A stretch of DNA of 64,000 nucleotides from CAWIUB01 sp963839175 (GTDB lineage Bacteria > Actinomycetota > Actinomycetes > Mycobacteriales > Jatrophihabitantaceae): positions 152,011 to 216,010 of the forward strand of contig CAWIUB010000025.1 of assembly GCA_963839175.1 (NCBI GenBank). The letters run 5' to 3'. A model generated the notes under the pieces. It had not been told where the DNA came from. It did no database searches and saw only the letters and a program-made list of their open reading frames with translations. A program made the position numbers and the translations under genes. Shown here piece after piece: positions 8,360-18,518 of this stretch. Each line of letters opens with the position of its first letter. Within the stretch, counting starts at the first letter, position 1.

Positions 8360-8992
8360 CTATTCGAGCTCGTGGGCGGTGCCTCCGGTCAGCCGGATCA
8401 GGCCGTAGTCGTAGGCATGCCGGCGATAGACGACGCTTGGCCGGCCGGTGTCGATGTCGGCGAAAAGGTAGAAGTCGTGGCCGACGAGCTCCATCTCCAA
8501 CAGCGCCTGGTCGACGTGCATCGGCTTGGCGGGATGATCCTTCACGCGCACGATCTGGCCGGGCCCCTCGTCGATCGTCTCGTCCAGCCCGGCGGATTCG
8601 GTGTCGCCGTCCGTGTCGCCGGATGTGGCGGTCGCTGCCGCAAGCGAGGTCGGCGTGCGCCGGCCGTGGTGTACGCGACGTCGGTCGGCGGCCTGGCGGA
8701 AGCGCCGCTCGAGCCGCTCGGTCGCGAGGTCCAGCGCCTTGTAGAAGTCCGCGGCGCAAGCCTCGCTGCGCACCACGGGGCCGCGAGCGCGGCAAGTGAT
8801 TTCGATGTGCTGGCAGCTGTCGTTCTGCCGCCGGTTGCGTTCGTGGTACAGCTCTACGTCAGTTCTGATGATCTTTCTGTCGTAACGCTTGAGCTTGGCG
8901 AGCTTCTCTGTTACGTGTTGCCGAAAGTGGTCCGGGACCTCGACGTTGCGCCCGCGGACCACAACCTCCATACGACCTACGGCAGTGCCCAT
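8360..8992 (-). CDS. hpf: Long-form ribosome hibernation promoting factor
   Basis: 210 residues from the ATG at 8992, chosen because GGAGGGC lies just upstream; the open frame extends much further but runs under comF's downstream region. The N-terminal domain (MEVVVRGRNVEVPDHFRQ... to about residue 110) is the YfiA/HPF fold that binds the 30S decoding region. The acidic linker (DTDGDTESAGLDETIDEG) leads to the C-terminal dimerisation domain (VDQALLEMELVGHDFYLFAD...YGLIRL), which links two ribosomes into an inactive 100S particle. Long HPF is typical of actinobacteria. Downstream hairpins probably end its transcript. Confidence 0.93.
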   Translation of the reverse strand: MGTAVGRMEVVVRGRNVEVPDHFRQHVTEKLAKLKRYDRKIIRTDVELYHERNRRQNDSCQHIEITCRARGPVVRSEACAADFYKALDLATERLERRFRQAADRRRVHHGRRTPTSLAAATATSGDTDGDTESAGLDETIDEGPGQIVRVKDHPAKPMHVDQALLEMELVGHDFYLFADIDTGRPSVVYRRHAYDYGLIRLTGGTAHELE

Positions 8993-9171
8993 ACGCCCTC
9001 CACCAGCTCTAGCGGCAAACGCCGTCCGGACACGGCCGGAGCTCCTTCCGCCTTGACCGTGCTCGGTGGCCACCGATCGCCTACTCGGGTTTGGTCCCGT
9101 CCACGCTATCCCGGCGCGCGGCGAGCGGCTAGGTCCCGGACACGCCGAGTGCCGAATGCCCAGCCAACGGC

Positions 9172-9819
9172 TCACCAAGCCGGGCTCGCCGCTCGCCGTG
9201 GCGTGGCAGCTACCACCGCCGCACCCGACACAGCCCAGCCGGCGGCCCGCAGCGCCCGAATCGCTTCGGTCAGCGTGGCCCCGGACGTCAGTATGTCGTC
9301 CACGACCAGCGCGTGTGGCGGGTGCGGGCCCCCGCGCGGCCCCGCGGCGGCCATCGCGCCGGCCAAATTGACCCCGCGCTCGTGCGCGCCGAGCGCAGCC
9401 GAGTCGGACACCCGGCGGGTCAGCCGCAGTGCCGGGAGCACCCCAACGCCGAGAGCGGCACCGGCATGACGTGCCAGGCGGGCGACGTGGTCGCCCCCGC
9501 GTGCCCGCGCCGCTGCCCCGGACGAGGGCACCGGCACGATGGCCACCCACGATTCGGCCAGCACGGCGGCCGCCGCGCGCGCCAGACATCGACCAAGTGG
9601 ACGGGCGAGATCCCGCCGTCCCCGCTCCTTGCACGCGAGGAGCGCCCCGCGCAGCGCTGCGTCATACCAGCCGGCGGCCCCCACGGTGGTTCCCGCCGCC
9701 CCGATCCGCAACGGCGGCCGCGCCGGCGCACATCGACCGCACAGCAGCTCCCCCGGAGACCGGCAGGCCACGCAGGACCGCGGCAGCACCAGGTCGGCGG
9801 CGGCGGCAAGCAGGTGCAC
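9172..9819 (-). CDS. comF: ComF-family phosphoribosyltransferase-like protein
   Basis: 215 residues. Four cysteines near the N-terminus (C16, C19, C27, C30) make the CxxC...CxxC zinc ribbon of the ComF family. The C-terminal half is a type I PRTase fold with the PRPP loop VVDDILTSGAT at residues 172-182. In naturally competent bacteria ComF helps DNA uptake; in most actinobacteria its role is unproven. Gene order lpqB-comF-hpf-secA is the mycobacterial one (Rv3244c-Rv3242c-Rv3241c-Rv3240c). Confidence 0.88.
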   Translation of the reverse strand: MHLLAAAADLVLPRSCVACRSPGELLCGRCAPARPPLRIGAAGTTVGAAGWYDAALRGALLACKERGRRDLARPLGRCLARAAAAVLAESWVAIVPVPSSGAAARARGGDHVARLARHAGAALGVGVLPALRLTRRVSDSAALGAHERGVNLAGAMAAAGPRGGPHPPHALVVDDILTSGATLTEAIRALRAAGWAVSGAAVVAATPRRAASPAW

Positions 9820-9897
9820 GCCGCCGACTCTGCCTGGCTAGCTGGCGCGAAGGCACGGCGCAGCGGGATCTGTGGATATCGTCTGGGCTGCGGACGG

Positions 9898-11616
9898 CTA
9901 CTCGAGGTAGGTCGGGCTGGTACCGCGCACGGTGCTGTCCGGCGGACCGTATGGGCTGACCCAGGTGCTCGACCGCTGCACGAAGATGACGCCGCCCGCG
10001 GACACCCACGGGTACTGGTCGCGTGCCGCGGCGATTTGCTGGGCCGCCTGCGGGAGGTTCGTGCGGCTGCGCTGGCTCCACAGCGACCCGTCCGACTGCA
10101 CCGACCACACGCCGTAACCATTGGCCGAAGTGCCGACGGCGTACAACGTGGTGTCGTCGTTCCAGGCGATGTCGTCGACGTTGACCGTGGACGGGCTGAT
10201 GGCCACGAGATTGTCGACGCGGGCGTTCTTGCCGCTGCGCTCGGCGGTGCCCACGTACGCTTGTGCGGTGCCATCCGCGGTGGTCAGCACGATCGCGATG
10301 CGCACTCCGTCACTGCTGAACTTCAGCGCCTGGATCGTGCCAGGGTGCGCGGCCGGAGGATTCACCGGGACGCGCACCACAGCACTGCCAATGGATGCCC
10401 GCCATATCGCGGTACCGGAGCCGACCCACACCTCGGATTGGCCAGGCGCCCAGGACGGCGCGGACATCGGCCCGGGGGCGAGGCCAGAGTTCTTCAGCCC
10501 TTTCGCTGCGGTGCCGAGCAGTAACCGGGACGCCGTGGCCGGGCCCGCTATCCCAGCTGCCAGGTAGTTCGTCGAACCAGCGGGATCCTGCGCCAGGCCG
10601 ACCGCGGTGAGGCGGTATCCCCGCTTGCCCAGTGGGCCGGAAAGCGGCGTCCCATCCTGGGTCAGCACCCTCCCGTCGTCCGACAGGTAGAACGGCACAG
10701 CGGAGAAGCCCGCACCGGAATACACGGCGAAGTCGTCGCTGGTGAAGGGACTGTCAAGCCCGGCGATGGAGATGGGACGCTGACTCTCGGTGATCTTGAT
10801 CGGCAGCCCTCCGGCGGCCCCGATGCTCGTCGCGAGCTGTGCGGCGACGCGCAGCTTGGTGTCATTGTCGAGCTGGCCGATGCCCGGCAAGTCGACCGTA
10901 GCAGCTGCACCGATCGCGACACTCGCGCTGCGGGCGTTGAGCTGGCCAAGAAGCGACAGCACGGCGGTCTGCAATTCCGGGCGGGGACCCGCGAACAACT
11001 GGGTGAGCAGCCACGACGCCAGCGCCTGGCCGCTGAGCGGGCTGTAGCGCGGGTCGGCGACCAATCGCTGGGCCGACAGGTCGAAGAAGTACAGCGGGTA
11101 CATCTTGTAGACCGAGCCAAGGTCCGCCTGAGTGATCACAACCCCGGGTTGCAGCTGGTCGATACGCCACTGCCCGTTGAGCTGCGCAAGGCCGAACGTG
11201 AGGGTCGTGCTCTCGGCCGGTTCGGCGGGCGCATAGATGCCCTGGGCGTTGATCGTGCCGATCTTGTTGGCCGTCAGGGTCACCGCGTGGGTCGATGGAT
11301 CCGGCAACCCGATCTGCTGGAAGCTGTCGACGACCGTGACCGTGTTGTCCGACCACTTGGTCCGCGCTTCGGGGGTCAGGAACTGCTTGGCCGCGGCATG
11401 CTTGTCGTCTGCCGTGCTGAGGTTGGCGAGCAGGAAGTCCTGCACGATGGCCCTCGGCTCCGCGCCCGGCAGCGGCGAGACCGTGTCGACCGGTGCCTGC
11501 GTCGGTCCGCCCACGCTGTTGCGCACGACCTCCGGCGAGGAGGATGACGGAACGCCCGAGCAGGCTGTGACAAGTGCCGCGATCACGGCGACCGACGTGA
11601 GCCGCAGCAACCTCAT
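9898..11616 (-). CDS. lpqB: Lipoprotein LpqB, partner of the MtrAB system
   Basis: 572 residues. The signal peptide ends in a lipobox (ALVTAC, cysteine at residue 19), predicting a lipid-anchored outer-face protein. Residues ~45-320 hold the GerMN-type domains (e.g. VDTVSPLPGAEPRAIVQDFLLANL). The C-terminal half is a beta-propeller-like LpqB domain (PSWAPGQSEVWVGSGTAIWRA, LKFSSDGVRIAIVL). LpqB interacts with MtrB and tunes its output in mycobacteria. The start codon overlaps the stop of mtrB by four bases (ATGA), so the three genes form one translational unit. Confidence 0.95.
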   Translation of the reverse strand: MRLLRLTSVAVIAALVTACSGVPSSSSPEVVRNSVGGPTQAPVDTVSPLPGAEPRAIVQDFLLANLSTADDKHAAAKQFLTPEARTKWSDNTVTVVDSFQQIGLPDPSTHAVTLTANKIGTINAQGIYAPAEPAESTTLTFGLAQLNGQWRIDQLQPGVVITQADLGSVYKMYPLYFFDLSAQRLVADPRYSPLSGQALASWLLTQLFAGPRPELQTAVLSLLGQLNARSASVAIGAAATVDLPGIGQLDNDTKLRVAAQLATSIGAAGGLPIKITESQRPISIAGLDSPFTSDDFAVYSGAGFSAVPFYLSDDGRVLTQDGTPLSGPLGKRGYRLTAVGLAQDPAGSTNYLAAGIAGPATASRLLLGTAAKGLKNSGLAPGPMSAPSWAPGQSEVWVGSGTAIWRASIGSAVVRVPVNPPAAHPGTIQALKFSSDGVRIAIVLTTADGTAQAYVGTAERSGKNARVDNLVAISPSTVNVDDIAWNDDTTLYAVGTSANGYGVWSVQSDGSLWSQRSRTNLPQAAQQIAAARDQYPWVSAGGVIFVQRSSTWVSPYGPPDSTVRGTSPTYLE

Positions 11617-13343
11617 GACGCGCCGTCCTCGAGGGCGATCAGCGCCTCGGGTTCGAGTGGCAGCGGCGAGCCGGTGAGTTCGTGGCCGGCCACGAGCGGC
11701 AGGGTGAGCCGGAACTGCGCGCCGAGCCCGCGCTCGCCCCAGGCCTGCAGCCAGCCACCGTGCAGCCGAGCGTCCTCGAGGCTGATCGACAACCCCAGTC
11801 CGGTACCGCCGGTGAGCCGGCTGCGCGAGGCGTCGCCACGCCAGAACCGGTTGAAGACGAGCGCCGCCTCGCCCGGGCGCAGCCCGACCCCGTGGTCGCG
11901 GACCGTCACCGCCGCGGCCTGCTCGTCGGCCCGGACGGTGATCACGACCGGCCGTCCGTCTCCGTGCTCGATGGCGTTGCCCAGCAGGTTGCGCAGGATT
12001 CGCTCGACCCGGCGGGAATCCATCTCGACGCGGACGGGTATGTCGGGCATGTGGACGACGAGCTCACTGCCATGTCGCTCGGCCAGCGCCCGGCTGGCGT
12101 CCACGGCATTCGTCACCACGGCGCGCAGGTCCTCGACCTCCGATTCCAGCCGGGCCACACCGGCGTCGTATCGGGAGATCTCGAGCAGATCCGCGAGGAG
12201 TGACTGGAATCTGTCCAGCTCCGCCGTGAGCAGCTCCGCCGACCGGGCCAGCTGCGGCGAGAACTGTCCCCGCTCGGCATACAGCAGCTCGGCGGCCATC
12301 TGGATCGTGGTCAGCGGGGTGCGCAGCTCATGCGACACGTCGCTGGTGAATCGTCGCTGCAGCCGGGACAGCTCCTCCAGGCGGCGGATCTGCCCCTGCA
12401 GGCTCACGGCCATGTCGTTGAACGATTGGCCCAGCCGGGCGATGTCGTCGGTGCCGCGGATCGGGATTCGCTGGGCCAAGTCGCCGCCGGCAAGTCGCTC
12501 GGCCGTCTGCGCGGCGACGCGCACTGGCGCAACCACCTGGCGGGTCACCAGCAGCACGACGATCGCGACGAAGAGCACCAGGCCCAGGCCCGACAGCAGC
12601 ACCGTCCGTTGGACCAACGAGATGGTGTCCTCCTCGGCGGTCAACGGGAACAGGTAGTAGAGCTCGAAGGTGCCGCCCTGACCCGCCACCGGCTCGCCGA
12701 TGATCAGCCCACGCACCGTCGAGGTACCGGTGGTGTCGACGATGCTCGCGTACTGAACGACGGTCTTCCGCTGCCGGACGAGCCGGCGCATCTCCGCCGG
12801 GATCTTGGTCGGGTTCGTGCCAGCGGCGGGCACCGCGGACGCCGGCGACAGGATGATGATCGAGTAGAAGCCGGACACATTGCCGGAGCCGGTGAGTTGG
12901 GACAAGACGACGGCGATCGCATCGTTGTAACCGGCGATGTCGCTGGGGCTGACGTCCGCCAGCAGTTGGCCGGCTGTCACCTGCCCGGAGTTCGCCTGCA
13001 AAATGGCGGCGTTGCGCTTGGCGTGCAGGATGCCGGCGGTGATCTGGTTGACCAGGAAGATCCCCATGACGAGAACGACCACGCCCGTTACGAGCACGGT
13101 CGTGGCGCCGATCCGCAGCTGCAGCGAATTGCGCCAGGTCCGGGCAAGCGCACGGGCAACAGCGCTCAGCTGGCGAGCGGTACCCTGCCACACACCTGCG
13201 GCCGCGCCCGCCGCCGCGCGCGGCAGCGGGGGCCGAGCCGGCATGGTGTCGACTGGCGCGCCCTGATCCGCCGGCTGCGGGGCCGGATCCGGCGCGGCGA
13301 CCGTCTCGTCGGGTGGAGCCGTACCGACACGCGGAATGCTCAT
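11613..13343 (-). CDS. mtrB: Sensor histidine kinase MtrB
   Basis: 576 residues. Two membrane helices at about 82-102 and 248-268 bracket a ~145-residue outer domain. HAMP follows (RLAGGDLAQRIPI). The H-box is FTSDVSHELRTPLTTIQ with the phosphorylated histidine at 338; N-box LLGNAIEHG; G-boxes RDHGVGL and TGGTGLGLS. MtrB phosphorylates MtrA and couples cell-wall synthesis and division to DNA replication in actinobacteria. ATGA overlaps join it to mtrA upstream and lpqB downstream. The proline/alanine-rich cytoplasmic leader (~70 residues) is typical. Confidence 0.95.
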   Translation of the reverse strand: MSIPRVGTAPPDETVAAPDPAPQPADQGAPVDTMPARPPLPRAAAGAAAGVWQGTARQLSAVARALARTWRNSLQLRIGATTVLVTGVVVLVMGIFLVNQITAGILHAKRNAAILQANSGQVTAGQLLADVSPSDIAGYNDAIAVVLSQLTGSGNVSGFYSIIILSPASAVPAAGTNPTKIPAEMRRLVRQRKTVVQYASIVDTTGTSTVRGLIIGEPVAGQGGTFELYYLFPLTAEEDTISLVQRTVLLSGLGLVLFVAIVVLLVTRQVVAPVRVAAQTAERLAGGDLAQRIPIRGTDDIARLGQSFNDMAVSLQGQIRRLEELSRLQRRFTSDVSHELRTPLTTIQMAAELLYAERGQFSPQLARSAELLTAELDRFQSLLADLLEISRYDAGVARLESEVEDLRAVVTNAVDASRALAERHGSELVVHMPDIPVRVEMDSRRVERILRNLLGNAIEHGDGRPVVITVRADEQAAAVTVRDHGVGLRPGEAALVFNRFWRGDASRSRLTGGTGLGLSISLEDARLHGGWLQAWGERGLGAQFRLTLPLVAGHELTGSPLPLEPEALIALEDGAS

Positions 13344-14038
13344 GGGGGTCCGGCTTTGTACCCCACGCCGCGGACGGTGAGCACCACCTCGGGACGCTCC
13401 GGATCGCGCTCCACCTTCGACCGCAGGCGCTGTACGTGGACGTTGACGAGCCGCGTGTCAGCGGCGTGCCGGTAGCCCCAGACCTGCTCCAGCAGCACCT
13501 CGCGAGTGAACACCTGCCGTGGTTTGCGGGCGAGCGCCACGAGCAGGTCAAACTCGAGGGGGGTGAGCGCGATCGCGGCACCGTCGCGGGTGACTTGATG
13601 GGCGGGCACGTCGATGCTGACCGGTGAGTCCGGCGGGCCGATCGTCAGGGTCTCGCTGACGACGTCCTCGTGGTGGCGCAACCGGGCGCGCATCCGCGCG
13701 ACGAGTTCCTTCGGCTTGAACGGCTTGACCACATAGTCGTCGGCGCCGGACTCCAGGCCGAGCACGACGTCGACGGTGTCGCTCTTAGCGGTCAGCATGA
13801 TGATCGGGGTGCCGCTCTCGGCGCGGATGGCCCGGCAGACGTCCAGGCCGGACAAGCCCGGCAGCATGAGGTCAAGCAGCACGATCTCCGGCTTCGTCTC
13901 GCGGAACAACTGCAGCGCGCGGTTGCCGTCCAGAACGAACGACGGCTCGAAGCCGTCGGCCCGCAGCACGATGCCGAGCATCTCGGCAAGGGCGGTGTCG
14001 TCGTCGACAACCAGTACGCGCGGTTTCATAGCCACCAT
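13340..14038 (-). CDS. mtrA: Response regulator MtrA
   Basis: OmpR/PhoB-type regulator. I start at the ATG at 14038 (MVAMKPRVLVVDDD), giving 232 residues, near the 228 of M. tuberculosis MtrA; ATG at 14029 is an alternative. The receiver domain shows the acidic pocket (VVDDD), phospho-acceptor in IVLLDLMLPG and the lysine in SGADDYVVKPF. The C-terminal winged helix ends with YRHAADTRLVNVHVQRLRSKVE. It controls cell-wall hydrolases and replication-linked genes. It is the first gene of mtrA-mtrB-lpqB. A perfect 16-bp palindrome lies about 50 bp upstream. Confidence 0.95.
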   Translation of the reverse strand: MVAMKPRVLVVDDDTALAEMLGIVLRADGFEPSFVLDGNRALQLFRETKPEIVLLDLMLPGLSGLDVCRAIRAESGTPIIMLTAKSDTVDVVLGLESGADDYVVKPFKPKELVARMRARLRHHEDVVSETLTIGPPDSPVSIDVPAHQVTRDGAAIALTPLEFDLLVALARKPRQVFTREVLLEQVWGYRHAADTRLVNVHVQRLRSKVERDPERPEVVLTVRGVGYKAGPP

Positions 14039-14087
14039 CGTGGCATCTTCCCGCAGGAAATGCCGCGGACCGTGCACCATGCGCAGA

Positions 14088-14103
14088 CGGTTCACGTGAA
14101 CCG
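14088..14103. promoter_or_regulatory. 16-bp perfect palindrome upstream of mtrA
   Basis: CGGTTCACGTGAACCG reads identically on both strands. It lies between the desaturase stop (14111) and the mtrA start, where the mtrA promoter is expected. It looks like an operator for a dimeric repressor; the factor is unknown. It does not match the usual MtrA direct-repeat box (GTAAC-type). Confidence 0.5.
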
Positions 14104-14110
14104 GCGGCGC

Positions 14111-15061
14111 TTACGTCTGACGGCGGTCCTGGCGGGAGCGCAGCTTCTCCCGCTGCTCGACGAAACGTGCCGCCTGTGCGTCCAGGCCGGCCATGAACGT
14201 AGCGAGCTGCTCGCGAGCCTGCTCGCCGGCCGGACCCAGGTCGTCGCGCTCGAAGACCCGCCAGAACTTCAGGATCGGGGCAACCACTTCGTCGTGGTGC
14301 AGCCGCAGGTCGTAGATGCCGGCCTTGGCGATGGTGACCGAGTTGCGGGTGAAGTCGGGCATCCCGGCGCCGGGCATCTGGAACCCGACGACCTCGTCGC
14401 GAACGGCCTGCATGGTGTCGTCGGGGGCGATGTCGAACGCGGCGGCGACCAGGTTGCGGTAGAACACCATGTGCAGGTTCTCGTCGATCGAGATCCGCGC
14501 CAGCAGCTGCTCGGCGATCGGGTCGCCCGTCGAGCGTCCGGTGTTGCGGTGCGACACCCGGGTAGCCAGCTCCTGGAAGGACACGTAGGCCACCGCCTGC
14601 AGCAGGGTCTTGTCCCCCGAGTCGTACCCCGCGGTCATGTGCGCCATGCGCAGCCGCTCGAGATTAACCGGGTCGACGCCGCGAGTGACGACCAGGTAGT
14701 CGCGGATCGCGATCCCGTGCCGCCCCTCCTCGGCCGTCCAGCGCCCCACCCACTGGCCCCACGCGCCATCCCGGCCGAACCGGATGGCGATCTCACGGTG
14801 GTAGGAGGGCAGGTTGTCCTCGGTGAGCAAGTTCACGACCATTGCGGTGCGGGCAACCGGGTCCAGCGGTGAGTCCTCGGGACGCCAGTCCTCGCCGCCG
14901 AGGAACTCGAAGTCCCGGCCGCGGCTCCACGGCACGTAGTCGTGCGGCATCCAGTCCTTCGCCAGCCCAAGGTGACGATTGAGGTTGGCCTCGACGACGG
15001 GCTGGAGCTCCTGCAGTAGCCGGTTCTGCAGCTCGGTGCCTCGATCGGCGATGGTCGTCAT
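14111..15061 (-). CDS. Acyl-ACP desaturase (DesA1/DesA2-type)
   Basis: 316 residues, the usual length. Soluble di-iron desaturase that puts a double bond in acyl-ACP. Iron-ligand signatures are visible: TEDNLPSYH (helix with E), EEGRHG (ExxH) and DENLHM (second ExxH). The ATG at 15061 follows an inverted-repeat operator. Downstream of the ThiS and BNR genes on the same strand (about 40 bp from the ThiS stop), so it could be co-transcribed or run from its own promoter inside the gap. Mycobacterial DesA proteins supply unsaturated fatty or mycolic precursors. Confidence 0.9.
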   Translation of the reverse strand: MTTIADRGTELQNRLLQELQPVVEANLNRHLGLAKDWMPHDYVPWSRGRDFEFLGGEDWRPEDSPLDPVARTAMVVNLLTEDNLPSYHREIAIRFGRDGAWGQWVGRWTAEEGRHGIAIRDYLVVTRGVDPVNLERLRMAHMTAGYDSGDKTLLQAVAYVSFQELATRVSHRNTGRSTGDPIAEQLLARISIDENLHMVFYRNLVAAAFDIAPDDTMQAVRDEVVGFQMPGAGMPDFTRNSVTIAKAGIYDLRLHHDEVVAPILKFWRVFERDDLGPAGEQAREQLATFMAGLDAQAARFVEQREKLRSRQDRRQT

Positions 15062-15073
15062 GGACCCCAGGGT

Positions 15074-15091
15074 ACCTACGGTTGCGTAGGT
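15074..15091. promoter_or_regulatory. Inverted-repeat operator upstream of the desaturase
   Basis: ACCTACG and CGTAGGT form perfect 7-bp arms around GTTG, ending 13 bp before the desaturase start. TACG...CGTA operators of this size are typical of TetR-type regulators, including several that control lipid desaturases. The regulator is not encoded next to it. Confidence 0.5.
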
Positions 15092-15099
15092 TGGCGTTG

Positions 15100-15381
15100 T
15101 CAGCCGCCCGCAACGGACGGCAGCACGAGCACCTCGGCGCCCTCGCCGACGACTGCCTGCACGCCGCCGATGGCCCGGACGTCCTGCCCGTCGACGTATA
15201 CGTTGACGTAGCGTCGAAGCGCGCCCTGCTCGTCGCGGATGCGCCGGCCGAGCGCGGGGTAGTCCGCCGCGACCGCGTCAAGTACCTCGGCCAGCGAGCC
15301 AGCCGGGCAGTTCAGCTCGACCGTCTTGCCTCCACCGACCAGCGGGCGCAGCGCACCGGGCAGCGACAGCCGCACGCTCAT
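15100..15381 (-). CDS. MoaD/ThiS-family sulfur carrier protein
   Basis: 93 residues from the ATG at 15381 (MSVRLSLPGALRPLVG), which overlaps the BNR gene's stop by ATGA. Beta-grasp fold: LVGGGKTVELNCPAGSLAEVLDAVAADYPAL, then RRYVNVYVDGQDVRAIGG, ending SVAGG. The C-terminal Gly-Gly is the site that is adenylated and thiocarboxylated. Such carriers feed sulfur to molybdopterin, thiamine, cysteine or thio-metabolite pathways. Its fixed coupling to a BNR protein is known in other actinobacteria, but the acceptor is not. Confidence 0.85.
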   Translation of the reverse strand: MSVRLSLPGALRPLVGGGKTVELNCPAGSLAEVLDAVAADYPALGRRIRDEQGALRRYVNVYVDGQDVRAIGGVQAVVGEGAEVLVLPSVAGG

Positions 15382-16468
15382 CCGACAACGGCCGCGCGCA
15401 CGCACAGCACGTCAGGCAGGTGCGCGGCGACCAGCGACCAATGGTCGCCCTCGTCGGGACTGGCATAGACCTCGCCGTTGCGGGTGCCGAAATAGACACC
15501 GGCGGGGTCGGCGTCATCGGCGCACATCGCGTCACGCAGCACGATGCCGTAGTGGTCGTGTTGCGGCAGCCCGTCACTGAGAGCGGCCCACGTGTCGCCC
15601 GCGTTCTCGGTGCGGTACACCCGGCAGGCGTGATCCGGCGGCACCCGGGCACCGTCGGAAGCTACCGGGAAGTTGTATGCCACTCCACCGCGGTGCGGGT
15701 GAGCCACCATCGCGAATCCGAAGTCCGACGGCAGCCCGTCGGCGATGGACGTCCAGCTGGCTGCGCCGTCGTCGCTGCGATAGACCCCGAGGTGGTTCTG
15801 CAGGAACAGCTGCTGTGGGTTCACGGCATCACGCGCGACTTTGTGCACACACTGCCCGAACTCCGGGTACGGGTCGGGCAGGAACCGCGCGCTGACGCCC
15901 TTGTTGGACGGTTGCCAGGACTCGCCAGCGTCGCTCGTGCAGTACACGCCGCCGGTCGACATGGCCACCGTGACCTGCTGCGCATCGGCCGGGTGGGGCA
16001 GCAGGGTGTGGATCGCCTGCCCACCGAAGCCCGCGCCCCATTCCGGTCGGTGCGGGTGGTCCCACAGCGGGCGGACGAGCGTGAAGTGCTCGCCGCCGTC
16101 CTGCGAGCGGAACAGCGCGCTCGGTTCGCTGCCGGCCCACACCACGCCCGGTTCCGCCGCGGAGGGCTGCAGCGCCCAGACGCGAGTGAGGGCCGCGCCC
16201 GTGTCGGCTGGGAACGTGATCGCGCCGTGGTCCGGCTCCTGCCAGCTCGCGCCGAGGTCGTCGCTGTGGAACACCGAGGGTCCCCAGTGCTCGCTGTCAG
16301 CGCCAACGAGCAGCCGGGGAGTCACACCCCGCGCTTGTCGATCGAGGCCGCGTAGATCGCGTTCATCGGGAACTGCAGGTCGGACAGCTGCCAGCTCGCC
16401 CGCCGGGCGTCGCCGCGTGCCAGCAGCAGCCCCTTGCGGGTGCCGATGGCTAGCAAGAGATCGGTCAT
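15378..16468 (-). CDS. BNR/sialidase-like beta-propeller protein (one frameshift)
   Basis: The start at 16468 gives MTDLLLAIGTRKGLLLARGD, reaching AIYAASIDKRGV at about 16335, where a stop appears. One base later the other frame continues TPRLLVGADSEHWGPSVFHSDDLGASW to the end. The protein has repeated BNR Asp-box motifs (SDDLGASW, SQDGGEHF, SDAGESW, SDDGAASW, TENAGDTW, SPDEGDHW), one per propeller blade, about 360 residues. It has no signal peptide. It is translationally coupled to the sulfur carrier. Function unknown; a glycosidase role is unlikely because no catalytic residues are evident. Confidence 0.75.
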
Positions 16469-16519
16469 GCCCGCCAGCCTGGCACTGCCCTACGACAGCG
16501 GGCCAGCCCCCATCATTGG

Positions 16520-16571
16520 CGACTTGTTCGACCCCCGGCGCCGTCAGGCACGCCGGGGGTCGAACAAGTCG
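16520..16571 (-). terminator. Long perfect hairpin downstream of sahH
   Basis: Arms 16520-16540 and 16551-16571 are perfect 21-bp inverted repeats around a 10-base loop. The arms begin CGACTTGTTCGACC, as in the hairpins at 8207-8325. It starts 16 bp after the sahH stop, so it can end the sahH transcript. No U-tract. Confidence 0.7.
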
Positions 16572-16586
16572 AGAAACGGGAAGGAC

Positions 16587-18514
<1,928 letters not shown>

Positions 18515-18518
<4 letters not shown>

